Made by a program: the position numbers and the translations under genes. The notes beneath the pieces were generated by a model, which ran no database searches, was not told the DNA's origin, and was given only the letters and a program-made list of their open reading frames with translations. From the NCBI GenBank assembly GCA_900543975.1, contig UQTI01000033.1, forward strand, positions 1 to 33,304: DNA of 33,304 nucleotides, in the 5' to 3' direction. Shown piece by piece: positions 8,886 to 16,362 of the stretch (its first letter is position 1; each line of letters starts with the position of its first letter). The stretch is from an uncultured Prevotella sp. (GTDB lineage Bacteria; Bacteroidota; Bacteroidia; Bacteroidales; Bacteroidaceae).

Positions 8886-10025
8886 TCAAAACTCGTTAAG
8901 AGCTTCTGCAACATAAATAAGGTCTTCCTGTGAGAGCGTTTGGTTTATGGGTAGAGACAGGATGTTTTTATGTATGCGTTCTGTTATGGGTAGAGAGAGA
9001 GAGGCCCATTGTTTATAACATAGCTGCTGATGTGGAGGAATGGGGTAGTGGACGTCAGTACTTATGCCTCGGTCTTGAAGATGCTGCTTGAGCTCGTCGC
9101 GGCGCTCGCACAACACGGGGAAGATATGGAACACGTTGTTCTGTAAAAACGTCCGTGGAAGAAGCTGAATTTTGGGGTTTGAGATGTGGTCATAATAGAA
9201 CCTGGCGTTAGCCATGCGTTGTGCATTCTCTCTATCAATATATTGCAGCTTGACGCTAAGCACGGCGGCTTGTATCTCGTCAAGTCTACTGTTTATGCCA
9301 CAATGGTTGAACACATATTTGCGGTTTGAACCATAGTTGCCAAGGGCTCGTACCATGTCTGCCAGCTGGGCATTGTCGGTTGTTATTGCTCCCGCATCGC
9401 CAAGGGCTCCAATGTTCTTGGTGGGATAGAAACTGTGAGCACCATCGCCGAAGCTGCCAGTTCGTTTGCCGCCGAAGCAGCAACCATGGGCTTGAGCGTT
9501 GTCTTCAACAAGTTGTAGATTGTGCATGCGGCAGATGTTGGCAATTTCTGGCGTGTAGGCACATTTGCCATAGAGATGCACAATGAGCACGGCTCGTGTG
9601 CGGGGTGTAAGAGCGTCTTCTATCTTCTGTGGGTCTATCTGCAAGGTCTGAATGTCGGGTTCTACAAGCACGGGCTTCAAACGACAACGCGTAACGGCAA
9701 GAATGGAAGCTATGTAGGTGTTGGCTGGCACAATGACCTCGTCGCCGTCTGCCATTAATCCCATCTCCTTATAAGCCATGAAAAGGAGCGTGAGGGCATC
9801 GAGACCGTTGCCGCAGCCCACACAATGGTCTGTGCCGATGAAACGCGCATATTGGGTTTCGAACGTGCGTGTAGCCTCGCCACGGATGAACCATCCGCTT
9901 GTTGTGACACGTTCCACAGCCTCAGAAATTTCTTCTTTATGGAGAAGATTAATGGTCTTGAGGTTAAGAAAATCTACTGTCCTGTTGCTGTTGTTTCCTA
10001 TGTCGTTATGGTTTGTTGCGTGCAT
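8886..10025 (-). CDS. DegT/DnrJ/EryC1/StrS sugar aminotransferase (FdtB-like)
   Basis: This PLP enzyme aminates a nucleotide-activated keto-sugar. The 379-residue length is normal. The Schiff-base lysine is Lys203 in FYPTKNIGALGDAG, and Asp174 in VEDNAQAHG is placed to contact the PLP nitrogen. The N-terminal FLNLKTINLLHKEEI...SGWFIRGE segment resembles FdtB/QdtB enzymes that act on dTDP-3-keto-6-deoxyhexoses. The FdtA-like isomerase gene lies 9 bases upstream on the same strand, which strengthens the FdtB reading. The product would be a dTDP-3-amino-3,6-dideoxyhexose for lipopolysaccharide, S-layer or glycoprotein glycans. No dTDP-glucose (rml) genes are in the window, so the substrate must be made elsewhere. 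Confidence 0.88.
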   Translation of the reverse strand: MHATNHNDIGNNSNRTVDFLNLKTINLLHKEEISEAVERVTTSGWFIRGEATRTFETQYARFIGTDHCVGCGNGLDALTLLFMAYKEMGLMADGDEVIVPANTYIASILAVTRCRLKPVLVEPDIQTLQIDPQKIEDALTPRTRAVLIVHLYGKCAYTPEIANICRMHNLQLVEDNAQAHGCCFGGKRTGSFGDGAHSFYPTKNIGALGDAGAITTDNAQLADMVRALGNYGSNRKYVFNHCGINSRLDEIQAAVLSVKLQYIDRENAQRMANARFYYDHISNPKIQLLPRTFLQNNVFHIFPVLCERRDELKQHLQDRGISTDVHYPIPPHQQLCYKQWASLSLPITERIHKNILSLPINQTLSQEDLIYVAEALNEF

Positions 10026-10034
10026 TTCTTTTCT

Positions 10035-10445
10035 TTAATGTTCTTTTATATATTCTATGAACTGGTCATAGGAACGAATGTAGTCGGTCTCCTCAAATGG
10101 GTCTGACGCCAACACGAGACAAACGGCACCTGATGAAAAATCGTCGAGGGTGCGCCACACTTCTGTTTCTATAAGAAGCCCCTGCCATGGGTGGTTGAGA
10201 TGGTAGGTTTCTTTCTCTTTGCCGTTGTCTATCGTTACGGAAAAGGAGCCGCTAACCGCAATTATCAGTTCACGACAATGTTTGTGTGCATGTCCGCCAC
10301 GACATTCGCCCGACGGCACATCATATACCCAATAGACACGTGCCACGTTAAACGGCACGTTGCTTCCTCCCTCGGCTACAGTAAGGTTGCCGCGAGGATC
10401 AAATATCTTCGGTAGGTTGATTATGTCTCGTTGTGTTTTGTCCAT
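10035..10445 (-). CDS. dTDP-4-dehydro-6-deoxyglucose 3,4-ketoisomerase (FdtA/WxcM-like)
   Basis: This small cupin enzyme moves the keto group of a dTDP-4-keto-6-deoxyhexose from C4 to C3. The 136-residue protein has the family pattern INLPKIFDPRGNLTVAEGG near the N-terminus and the key RGGHAHKHCRE motif with His52 and His54 in the cupin barrel. ETEVWRTLDDFS and LVLASDPFEETDYIRSYDQF are standard C-terminal signatures. It lies 9 bases before the aminotransferase gene, so the two form one operon. FdtA (galacto) and QdtA (gluco) products cannot be separated from sequence alone here. Confidence 0.9.
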   Translation of the reverse strand: MDKTQRDIINLPKIFDPRGNLTVAEGGSNVPFNVARVYWVYDVPSGECRGGHAHKHCRELIIAVSGSFSVTIDNGKEKETYHLNHPWQGLLIETEVWRTLDDFSSGAVCLVLASDPFEETDYIRSYDQFIEYIKEH

Positions 10446-10580
10446 GTCTTGTTGTTCTTATAATCTGCTAATCTGCTCTTGTTTCTTTTTAAAACGTAAA
10501 GAGAAGGTTTTTATTGTTTTGATGCTTGTTTAAGAACCGATTGTTGGTGTTTAAAATAAACTTAGGTTATGAAAAAGCAA

Positions 10581-10614
10581 GAATCATGTCGCCATTAATG
10601 TGACAACACGATTC
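10581..10614 (-). terminator. possible purT terminator
   Basis: GAATC (10581-10585) pairs with GATTC (10610-10614), with partial pairing inside. On the minus strand the stem is followed by a T-rich run (complement of GAAAAAG at 10571-10577). It lies 30 bases past the purT stop. The stem is imperfect, so the call is tentative. Confidence 0.4.
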
Positions 10615-10644
10615 CTGTATTTTAATTGTCTGCTTGTGACAGCT

Positions 10645-11826
10645 TTATTTTTCCATGTATGGATCTGTTCCCAACACGGTTGCAGCAAGACGTTTTGCTT
10701 TGTCGCGTAGGGGCGTTGTGTCGTCTGTTGGTTCGCCGTAGCAAAGAACCACGCCCATGCGGCGGCCCACATGAGCTTCTTCTTTACCAAAGATGCGCAC
10801 GCGTGTGTGGTCTTCTCGAAGAGCGTCCATAAAATTGTAGTTGAGCGGCGTGTTGCTCTCTACTGGCGACAGAACCACAGCGCTTGCTCCAGCATGTTCA
10901 AGGTGAATGCCTGCGATAGGCAGACCCATGACAGCACGGAAATGGAGCTCAAACTCCGACAAGTTGGTGGTGTGGCCAAGGGTAACCATGCCTGTGTCGT
11001 GAGGACGTGGTGAAAGTTCTGAGAAGATAACCTCGCCTTGCTTGGTAAGGAAGAACTCTACGCCCCAGATGCCTGCGCCAGTAAGTGCCTTTGTAACCTT
11101 CTCAGCCATGTCTTCAGCCTTGCGCAACTCGTCCTCTGGAATGGCAAAGGGCTGCCAACTCTCGCGATAGTCGCCGCCCTTCTGCACATGTCCTATGGGC
11201 GGACAGAAGAGGGTGGGGCCGTCTTTCTGTGTGACGGTAAGGAGGGTAAACTCGGAGTCGAAGTGGATAAACTCCTCGATAATAATTTCCTTTACATCGC
11301 CTCTGCTTCCTTCCATGGCTGCGTTGAACGCTTCTTCGAGCTGCGAGGCGTCTTTCACGATGCTCTGGCCGTGGCCTGACGACGACATGAGCGGCTTGAT
11401 AACACAAGGGAAGCCAATCTCCTTAGAGTGTTCTTTGAGTTGCTCTAAGGTTGTGGCGTAGAAATATTTTGCTGTGCGCAAGCCAAGCTCCTTGGCTGCC
11501 AAGTCGCGTATCGCCTTGCGGTTCATGGTGTAGTTGACAGCACGAGCGCTCGGAACGACCTGTATGCCTTGCTTCTCAAAGTCGAACAGACGTTCTGTAC
11601 GAATAGCCTCGATTTCAGGTACGATGATGTCGGGACAATGTTTGTTTACTACCTCTGCAAGAGCGTCGCCGTCAAGCATGTTAAACACCTCATGCTCGTC
11701 TGCCACCTGCATGGCAGGAGCGTTCTCGTATCTGTCGCATGCCACGACATATTGTCCTGCACGCTTTGCGGCGATGACAAATTCTTTGCCCAACTCGCCA
11801 GAACCTAATAGCAATATTTTTTTCAT
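10645..11826 (-). CDS. purT: formate-dependent GAR transformylase
   Basis: PurT uses ATP and formate to formylate glycinamide ribonucleotide in purine synthesis, without needing formyl-tetrahydrofolate. The 393-residue length matches E. coli PurT (392). The N-terminal GSGELGKEF nucleotide-binding loop, the VVPEIEAIRTE substrate segment and the ATP-grasp features VIKPLMSSSGHGQS, EEFIHFDSEFTLLTV and IFSELSPRPHDTGMVTL are all present and uninterrupted. This separates it from PurK. The formate supply is plausibly PflB, encoded earlier in the window. It stands alone, with about 200 bases between it and fdtA and a repeat-bearing leader upstream. Confidence 0.95.
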   Translation of the reverse strand: MKKILLLGSGELGKEFVIAAKRAGQYVVACDRYENAPAMQVADEHEVFNMLDGDALAEVVNKHCPDIIVPEIEAIRTERLFDFEKQGIQVVPSARAVNYTMNRKAIRDLAAKELGLRTAKYFYATTLEQLKEHSKEIGFPCVIKPLMSSSGHGQSIVKDASQLEEAFNAAMEGSRGDVKEIIIEEFIHFDSEFTLLTVTQKDGPTLFCPPIGHVQKGGDYRESWQPFAIPEDELRKAEDMAEKVTKALTGAGIWGVEFFLTKQGEVIFSELSPRPHDTGMVTLGHTTNLSEFELHFRAVMGLPIAGIHLEHAGASAVVLSPVESNTPLNYNFMDALREDHTRVRIFGKEEAHVGRRMGVVLCYGEPTDDTTPLRDKAKRLAATVLGTDPYMEK

Positions 11827-11907
11827 TTTTCTATATATATGAAATGAATGGTTTTTTCGGTTTATTGTCTTGTTTCTTTTTTCTTGTGGAGAACACGCTT
11901 TTCCTTT

Positions 11908-11979
11908 TATGAACGGCTCGTTCCTTTCTCATATGAACGGCTTGCTCCTTTCTCATATAAACGGCTTGCTCCTTTTATA
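11908..11979 (+). repeat. 24-bp tandem repeat, 3 copies
   Basis: Copies start at 11908, 11932 and 11956. Each begins TATGAACGG or TATAAACGG and continues with a CTTGCTCCTTT-like stretch. The first copy contains a GAACG-GCT-CGTTC hairpin. They lie in the purT leader, between its start and the 3' end of the phosphoesterase gene. Because 24 is a multiple of three, an open plus-strand frame with an 8-residue repeat runs through, but I do not consider it a gene. Confidence 0.75.
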
Positions 11980-12030
11980 AAAACGCAACGTTTCGTCTTT
12001 TTAAAGAAACAACGCGTTCTTTGTTATGGA

Positions 12031-12519
12031 TTAATGAAGAGTGATGACCTCACAATCGTACATGCGTGAGCCGTCTATGCTAAGGCGCACAATTGTACGT
12101 TCAGGCTGCCATCCGCGCACGCCAGCTGCTCCAGGGTTTATGTGTAGCAGGTTTAACGTTTTGTCGTGCTGAATTTTCAAGATGTGTGAATGGCCGCTAA
12201 TGAAGAGTTGCGGCGGGTTCTCCATAATTTCTTTTCTTATGCTGCGGTCATAATTGCCTGGATAGCCGCCTATGTGTTTTATGAGCACATCCACGTCTTC
12301 ACATTTGAAGCGTAGCTTTTCCTTGAACATCAGACGGAGGTCGCCGCCATCGCAGTTGCCGCAAACGGCTCTTAACGGTCTGAATTCGGCCAAGCGGTCT
12401 GCAACATAAGTGGTGTCGATGTCGCCGGCGTGCCATATCTCGTCACAAGATTCAAAGTAGTGAAGATACTTATCGTCCCAAAAGCCGTGAGTGTCGCTTA
12501 TTATGCCTATGCGTTTCAT
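12031..12519 (-). CDS. YfcE/MJ0936-type metallophosphoesterase
   Basis: This cytosolic metal-dependent phosphodiesterase has 162 residues counted from the ATG at 12519, giving MKRIGIISDTHG. All metal-ligand motifs are visible: Asp9-x-His11, Asp33 (GDID), Asn55 (GNCD), His82 and GHSH (His110, His112). They are followed by NPGAAG. Size and motif spacing fit the YfcE family, whose members act on model phosphodiesters and whose natural substrate is usually unknown. A longer in-frame start at 12570 exists but adds 17 residues before the conserved MKRIGIISDTHG. The start overlaps the upstream kinase-like stop as ATGA (12516-12519), so translation is probably coupled. Confidence 0.88.
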   Translation of the reverse strand: MKRIGIISDTHGFWDDKYLHYFESCDEIWHAGDIDTTYVADRLAEFRPLRAVCGNCDGGDLRLMFKEKLRFKCEDVDVLIKHIGGYPGNYDRSIRKEIMENPPQLFISGHSHILKIQHDKTLNLLHINPGAAGVRGWQPERTIVRLSIDGSRMYDCEVITLH

Positions 12520-13178
12520 CGTTTCTCCTCCTTTGGTGCAGGAGCGTCTATGCCCTTTGCTGATAGACAACGTGTTATAAACTCAGCGAGCAGATTGACG
12601 GTTCCTTCGAGACCAAGTAGCGAACTGTTGACGCAGATGTCGTAAGAGGCGCTGTCGCCCCATTGCTTGCCTGTGTAATAGTTATAATAAGAGGAGCGTT
12701 CACTCTCTCTTGAAGTTATTATTTTTTTTGCTGCTTCAAGACTGCAATTCTCGCGCTTTGCCACGTTGTTTATCCGCTCGTTGGTGTCGGCTGTTATGAA
12801 CACGCTTACGAGGGCTGTGTGGTCACGCAATATATAGTCGGCACATCGTCCCACAAACACGCATGGACCTTCCTCGGCTGCTTTCCTTATGGCGTCGCTC
12901 TGAAACTTGAACAGGCTCTCTTCAGAAAAGTTGTTGTTGTAGAAACTGTTGTCGGCAACGAAGGGAACATGTGTGTGAAAGAGCGATTTCATGAACCCTT
13001 TCTGTTCATCTGTCTGCTCAAAAAACTTTTCACAGAAGCCGCTCTCCTTGGCTGCAATGTTCAAGATCTCGCGGTCGTAGAATGTGCATCCGAAGCGCTG
13101 TGCAAGCAGTTTCGCAACATCGTGGCCTCCGCTACCGAGCTGTCGGCCTACGCTTATGATCAGGTTATTCTTGTTCAT
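12516..13178 (-). CDS. cytidylate kinase-like protein (AAK6/Cytidylate_kin2)
   Basis: The 220-residue protein starts IISVGRQLGSGGHDVAKLLA, a P-loop variant (about 11-18) typical of the cytidylate-kinase-like family PF13189, then FYDREILNIAA. VFVGRCADYILRDH and the SRESERSSYYNYYTGKQWGD segment are also characteristic. It probably phosphorylates a nucleotide or small substrate, but this group is poorly characterised, and the true Cmk of a Bacteroidales cell is a different protein. It overlaps both neighbours by four bases (ATGA at 13175-13178 and 12516-12519), which marks a tight operon with a MATE exporter and a phosphoesterase. The C-terminus is a charged tail (APAPKEEKR). Confidence 0.8.
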   Translation of the reverse strand: MNKNNLIISVGRQLGSGGHDVAKLLAQRFGCTFYDREILNIAAKESGFCEKFFEQTDEQKGFMKSLFHTHVPFVADNSFYNNNFSEESLFKFQSDAIRKAAEEGPCVFVGRCADYILRDHTALVSVFITADTNERINNVAKRENCSLEAAKKIITSRESERSSYYNYYTGKQWGDSASYDICVNSSLLGLEGTVNLLAEFITRCLSAKGIDAPAPKEEKR

Positions 13179-14605
13179 AGGTTTGTGTCATTTTGTTTGT
13201 TGGTTAACTGTTTTTGCTTGTTGTCAATTACCTTCTGTTCGTTGGTAATTTCATTATGTTGTTTCTTGAATTTTCTCATGTGAACAATCATGATCCATGC
13301 AGCCATGAAGGCAGAAAGGGTGTCGCTAACAGGCATGGAAACCCACACTCCGTTTATTCCGAACATTGTAGGAAGGACAAGCAGCAACGGCAGCAGAATA
13401 AGGAGCTGACGCGAAAGAGACAGCACAATGCTTATCTTTGCCTTGCCTATGCTTTGGAAGAAGTTGGAAACGACCATCTGATAACCCACTACCGGGAAGG
13501 CTACCATGATGTAACGTATGCCTTTGGCAGATAGATCTATAAGGGTAGGGTCGGTTGTGAACAGACGGGCGCATGGGCCAGGGATAGTCATGGCTATGAT
13601 GAAGCCTGTTGTCATGATTGCTGTTGCGGCAATGATTGAATATTTCACGACCTTCATCAGGCGGTCGTAGCGCATTGCTCCATAATTGTAACCAGCTATT
13701 GGCTGCATGCCTTGGTTTACGCCCATGTTTATCATGACGAAGATGAATGCCACCTTGTTTGCGATGCCGTAAGCTCCAACGGCAAGGTCGCTACCATAGT
13801 GGACCATGCTGTTGTTGATGAGAATGACAACGATGCAAGCACAAACGTTCATGGAGAACGGCGAGAGACCAATGGCTATGATGTTGCGAATGATGCTTGA
13901 CTGTAGGCGGAAGGTGCCTCGCTTGAAATGAAGCAGCTCCTTGGGGCGTGAAAAGATATAAAGCTGCCAAATGAGAGCCAGACTCTGTGCGAGCACGGTG
14001 GCGTAGGCAGCTCCTTTTATTCCAAGCCCGAAGGTGTAGATAAAGAGCGGGTCAAGCAGAGTGTTGAGAACCACGGTAAAGATAGTGGCGCTCATAGCAT
14101 GCTTTGGCTTGCCTGCCGCTCGTAACACGGCGTTCAGACCAAAATACATGTGGGTTATGACGTTGCCAAGCAATATTATCACCATATAGTCGCGTGCATA
14201 GGGTATTGTTTGGTCGCTTGCCCCAAAGAATCTTAAGATGGGATCTAAAAAAAGAAGACACACCAAACCTACGCCTAAACCCATGATGAGGTTTAGCGTC
14301 ATGGTGTTGCCAAGAATGTGCTTGGCTGTGTCATAATCTTTTTGTCCCAGTTTCACGCTTATGAATGTGGACGCTCCCACGCCCACGGCTGCTCCAAATG
14401 CCGCCGACAGGTTCATAAGAGGAAAGGTGATGGCAAGGCCAGAGATGGCTAATGGACCCTCACCTTGACCTATAAAGATGCTGTCTACCATGTTGTAAAG
14501 CGATGATGCTGTCATCGCAATAATGGCAGGAATGGCATACTGCATCAGCAGTTTGCCTACAGGTTTGGTGCCAAGTTCAAGGGCTGCTTTCTTGTTATCG
14601 CTCAT
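13175..14605 (-). CDS. MATE family efflux transporter
   Basis: This inner-membrane antiporter exports cationic drugs or metabolites using an ion gradient. The 476 residues contain about 12 membrane segments in the two-bundle MATE pattern. Signatures include IPAIIAMTASSLYNMVDSIF in helix 1 and GVNQGMQPIAGYNYGA in the second half, which resemble MepA/NorM-type proteins of gut anaerobes. The C-terminus carries an unusual Asn/Lys/Gln-rich cytoplasmic tail of about 30 residues with imperfect repeats (NEQK, NKQKQ, NKQN). It is first in the operon, with a promoter at 14670-14703 and an ATGA overlap with the next gene. Substrate cannot be read. Confidence 0.9.
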   Translation of the reverse strand: MSDNKKAALELGTKPVGKLLMQYAIPAIIAMTASSLYNMVDSIFIGQGEGPLAISGLAITFPLMNLSAAFGAAVGVGASTFISVKLGQKDYDTAKHILGNTMTLNLIMGLGVGLVCLLFLDPILRFFGASDQTIPYARDYMVIILLGNVITHMYFGLNAVLRAAGKPKHAMSATIFTVVLNTLLDPLFIYTFGLGIKGAAYATVLAQSLALIWQLYIFSRPKELLHFKRGTFRLQSSIIRNIIAIGLSPFSMNVCACIVVILINNSMVHYGSDLAVGAYGIANKVAFIFVMINMGVNQGMQPIAGYNYGAMRYDRLMKVVKYSIIAATAIMTTGFIIAMTIPGPCARLFTTDPTLIDLSAKGIRYIMVAFPVVGYQMVVSNFFQSIGKAKISIVLSLSRQLLILLPLLLVLPTMFGINGVWVSMPVSDTLSAFMAAWIMIVHMRKFKKQHNEITNEQKVIDNKQKQLTNKQNDTNL

Positions 14606-14669
14606 AAATGTTGTGCCGCATTAAGGTTGCGGAATTATTGCTTAAAGCAACGTTTCAATTGCTTTTTTG

Positions 14670-14703
14670 CAAAGTTAATGATTTTTTTGAATATAGCCGC
14701 AAA
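14670..14703 (-). promoter_or_regulatory. promoter of MATE-kinase-phosphoesterase operon
   Basis: Read on the minus strand, a -7 element TAACTTTG (complement of CAAAGTTA at 14670-14677) is preceded by TTTG (complement of CAAA at 14700-14703) 22 bases away. This is slightly longer than the usual 19-21. The MATE start codon lies 65 bases downstream. Confidence 0.6.
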
Positions 14704-14762
14704 GCCTTTCGTTGTTTTTTAGGTGCAACCTATATTCGAATGTAAATAATTACAGATGTGTT

Positions 14763-14804
14763 AACAAAAAACAAACAAGGCCATGACATATTGTCACAGC
14801 CTTG
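14763..14804 (-). terminator. ilvE terminator
   Basis: CAAGGCCATGACA (from 14776) pairs with TGTCACAGCCTTG (to 14804) at 11 of 13 positions around a short loop. On the minus strand the stem is followed by a T-rich run (complement of 14763-14775). It lies 60 bases after the ilvE stop codon and matches an intrinsic terminator. Confidence 0.8.
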
Positions 14805-14864
14805 ATGCTTATGCTTTTATATTGGCTTATTGTCATTTGTTAAGCTTACAGTCTCTCTCTTAGC

Positions 14865-15887
14865 TTACTCAATAACAACCGTGGTCCAACCGTGCTTGTC
14901 TTCTTCTGTGCCATACTGGATGCCACGCAGATGGTTGTATAGCTTGGTTGACATGGGACCGGGCTTGCCGTCCTCGCTGAAGGTGTAACGCACACCTGTG
15001 TCGAGGTCGTCAATATAAGAGATCGGACTAATTACGGCAGCTGTGCCGCAAGCGCCAGCCTCCTCGAAAGTGGCAAGCTCTTCTTCAGGAATCTGTCGAC
15101 GCTCAACCTTCATGCCGTAATCTTCTGCAAGCTGCATGAGGCTCTTGTTGGTGATGCTGGGTAAGATACTTGTCGACTTAGGTGTGACATAGGTATTGTT
15201 CTTGATTCCGAAGAAATTGGCAGCACCACATTCGTCCATATATTTCTTCTCCTTGGCGTCGAGATAAAACTCGCAAGCGTAGCCTTTCTCGTGAGCAATA
15301 GAGTTGGCCTTGAGCGAAGCAGCATAGTTGCCGCCAACCTTATAGATACCTGTTCCGAGAGGAGCAGAGCGGTCGAAATCGCGAATGATGACGTAGGGGT
15401 TTGTAGAGAAACCGCCCTTGAAGTAAGGACCGACAGGTGTGACGAAGATGAGGAACATATACTCTGTAGCAGGGTGTACGCCCACCTGAGCGCTTGTGCC
15501 GATAAGGAGCGGACGGATGTAGAGAGTGGCTCCGCTCTCGTAGGTTGGGATGTACTCTTGGTTCAGACGCACCACCTTCTTTACCATCTCCTCAAACAGC
15601 TCTGTGGGTACCTCCGGCATGAGGATGCCGCGACAAGTGCTCTGCAGACGTGCTGCGTTCTCGTCCATGCGGAACACGCGCACCTTGCCGTCGGGACAAC
15701 GGTAAGCTTTCAGACCTTCAAAGGCCTCCTGTCCGTAGTGGAGACAGGTAGCTGCCATGTGGAGTTTGATGTATTCGTCGGAGCAAACCTCTATTTCGCC
15801 CCATTTGCCGTTGCGATAGCAGCAACGCACATTGTAGTCGGTCGGCATGTAGCCGAAAGACAAATTAGACCAATCTAAGTCTTTCAT
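14865..15887 (-). CDS. ilvE: branched-chain amino acid aminotransferase
   Basis: This fold-type IV PLP enzyme performs the last step of valine, leucine and isoleucine synthesis, or their first catabolic step, with 2-oxoglutarate/glutamate as partner. The 340-residue length and the motif order fit the larger eukaryote-like BCAT subgroup rather than the 309-residue E. coli form. The PLP lysine is Lys183 in GTGIYKVGGNYAAS. ATLYIRPLLIGT, EFYLDAKEKKYMDECGAANFF and EEAGACGTAAVISPI are the expected active-site strands. The gene is monocistronic: it has its own promoter 152 bases upstream and a terminator downstream. The long leader holds a possible 13-codon ORF. Confidence 0.94.
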   Translation of the reverse strand: MKDLDWSNLSFGYMPTDYNVRCCYRNGKWGEIEVCSDEYIKLHMAATCLHYGQEAFEGLKAYRCPDGKVRVFRMDENAARLQSTCRGILMPEVPTELFEEMVKKVVRLNQEYIPTYESGATLYIRPLLIGTSAQVGVHPATEYMFLIFVTPVGPYFKGGFSTNPYVIIRDFDRSAPLGTGIYKVGGNYAASLKANSIAHEKGYACEFYLDAKEKKYMDECGAANFFGIKNNTYVTPKSTSILPSITNKSLMQLAEDYGMKVERRQIPEEELATFEEAGACGTAAVISPISYIDDLDTGVRYTFSEDGKPGPMSTKLYNHLRGIQYGTEEDKHGWTTVVIE

Positions 15888-15898
15888 AACATATATTT

Positions 15899-15940
15899 TT
15901 AGCTGGGACGTGACCAGATGTTGAATCTGTTCACACCCAT
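15899..15940 (-). CDS. possible 13-residue leader peptide before ilvE
   Basis: After a two-codon ATG-TAA at about 15985, this is the first AUG in the predicted ilvE transcript that opens a longer frame. It encodes MGVNRFNIWSRPS and stops with TAA at 15899-15901, 11 bases before the ilvE ATG. It contains one Val and one Ile codon but no run of branched-chain codons, so classical attenuation is not obvious. The sequence CTGG...CCAG in its 3' half can form a small stem. Translation is not shown by the sequence. Confidence 0.35.
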   Translation of the reverse strand: MGVNRFNIWSRPS

Positions 15941-16038
15941 GTTCGTTAATTTTTCTTTTAACTTGTTGTAGAAGCCTTTTTTACATTGTAATCTAAGAGT
16001 TTTTACAACTCGTCGATAACGCTTTGATAAATGTTTTG

Positions 16039-16069
16039 CAAAAATAGTAATAATATCTATTATTGGCAA
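16039..16069 (-). promoter_or_regulatory. ilvE promoter
   Basis: On the minus strand TATTTTTG (complement of CAAAAATA at 16039-16046) lies exactly 20 bases from TTG (complement of CAA at 16067-16069). The expected transcript starts near 16032 and has a leader of about 145 bases. The extended -7 region is nearly identical to that of the promoter at 25789-25819. Confidence 0.75.
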
Positions 16070-16146
16070 CAATTTGTCGCTTTTTTTAGTTTTTTGCTTG
16101 ATAATTGTATCAAAAAGGCCTGTCGCATGCCACAACCAAGCAATTG

Positions 16147-16338
16147 TCAGTCGGCTTCGTCAAGAATTTTCTTGACTTCTTCTTCTGTCTTTGTAAGCTT
16201 ATCCTTGCACATCTTTATCAGCTTCTGTGCCTTTTTCAGTTCGGGCCCCAGCGTGTCGATGTCAATGTCATTGTTCTCTAGACGATCAACAATTTCTTCT
16301 ATCTGTCTAATTGCCTCCTCATATTTTATGTTTGCCAT
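16147..16338 (-). CDS. xseB: exonuclease VII small subunit
   Basis: XseB binds XseA to form exonuclease VII, which degrades single-stranded DNA to oligonucleotides in recombination and repair. The 63-residue protein is a helical hairpin of the usual size. It has the family pattern YEEAIRQIEEIVDRLEN...LEKALxxY-like (here IDTLGPELKKAQKLIKMCKDKL). It starts 24 bases after the xseA stop on the same strand, as in most bacteria. The charged C-terminal tail (EEEVKKILDEAD) is typical. Confidence 0.9.
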   Translation of the reverse strand: MANIKYEEAIRQIEEIVDRLENNDIDIDTLGPELKKAQKLIKMCKDKLTKTEEEVKKILDEAD

Positions 16339-16362
16339 GTTCTGTAGGTTTTGCTTTTTATG

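Noticed and set aside
11848..12069. 73-codon plus-strand frame over the 24-bp repeats
   Set aside because: It is opened by the repeat period, overlaps the phosphoesterase 3' end, and lacks a promoter.
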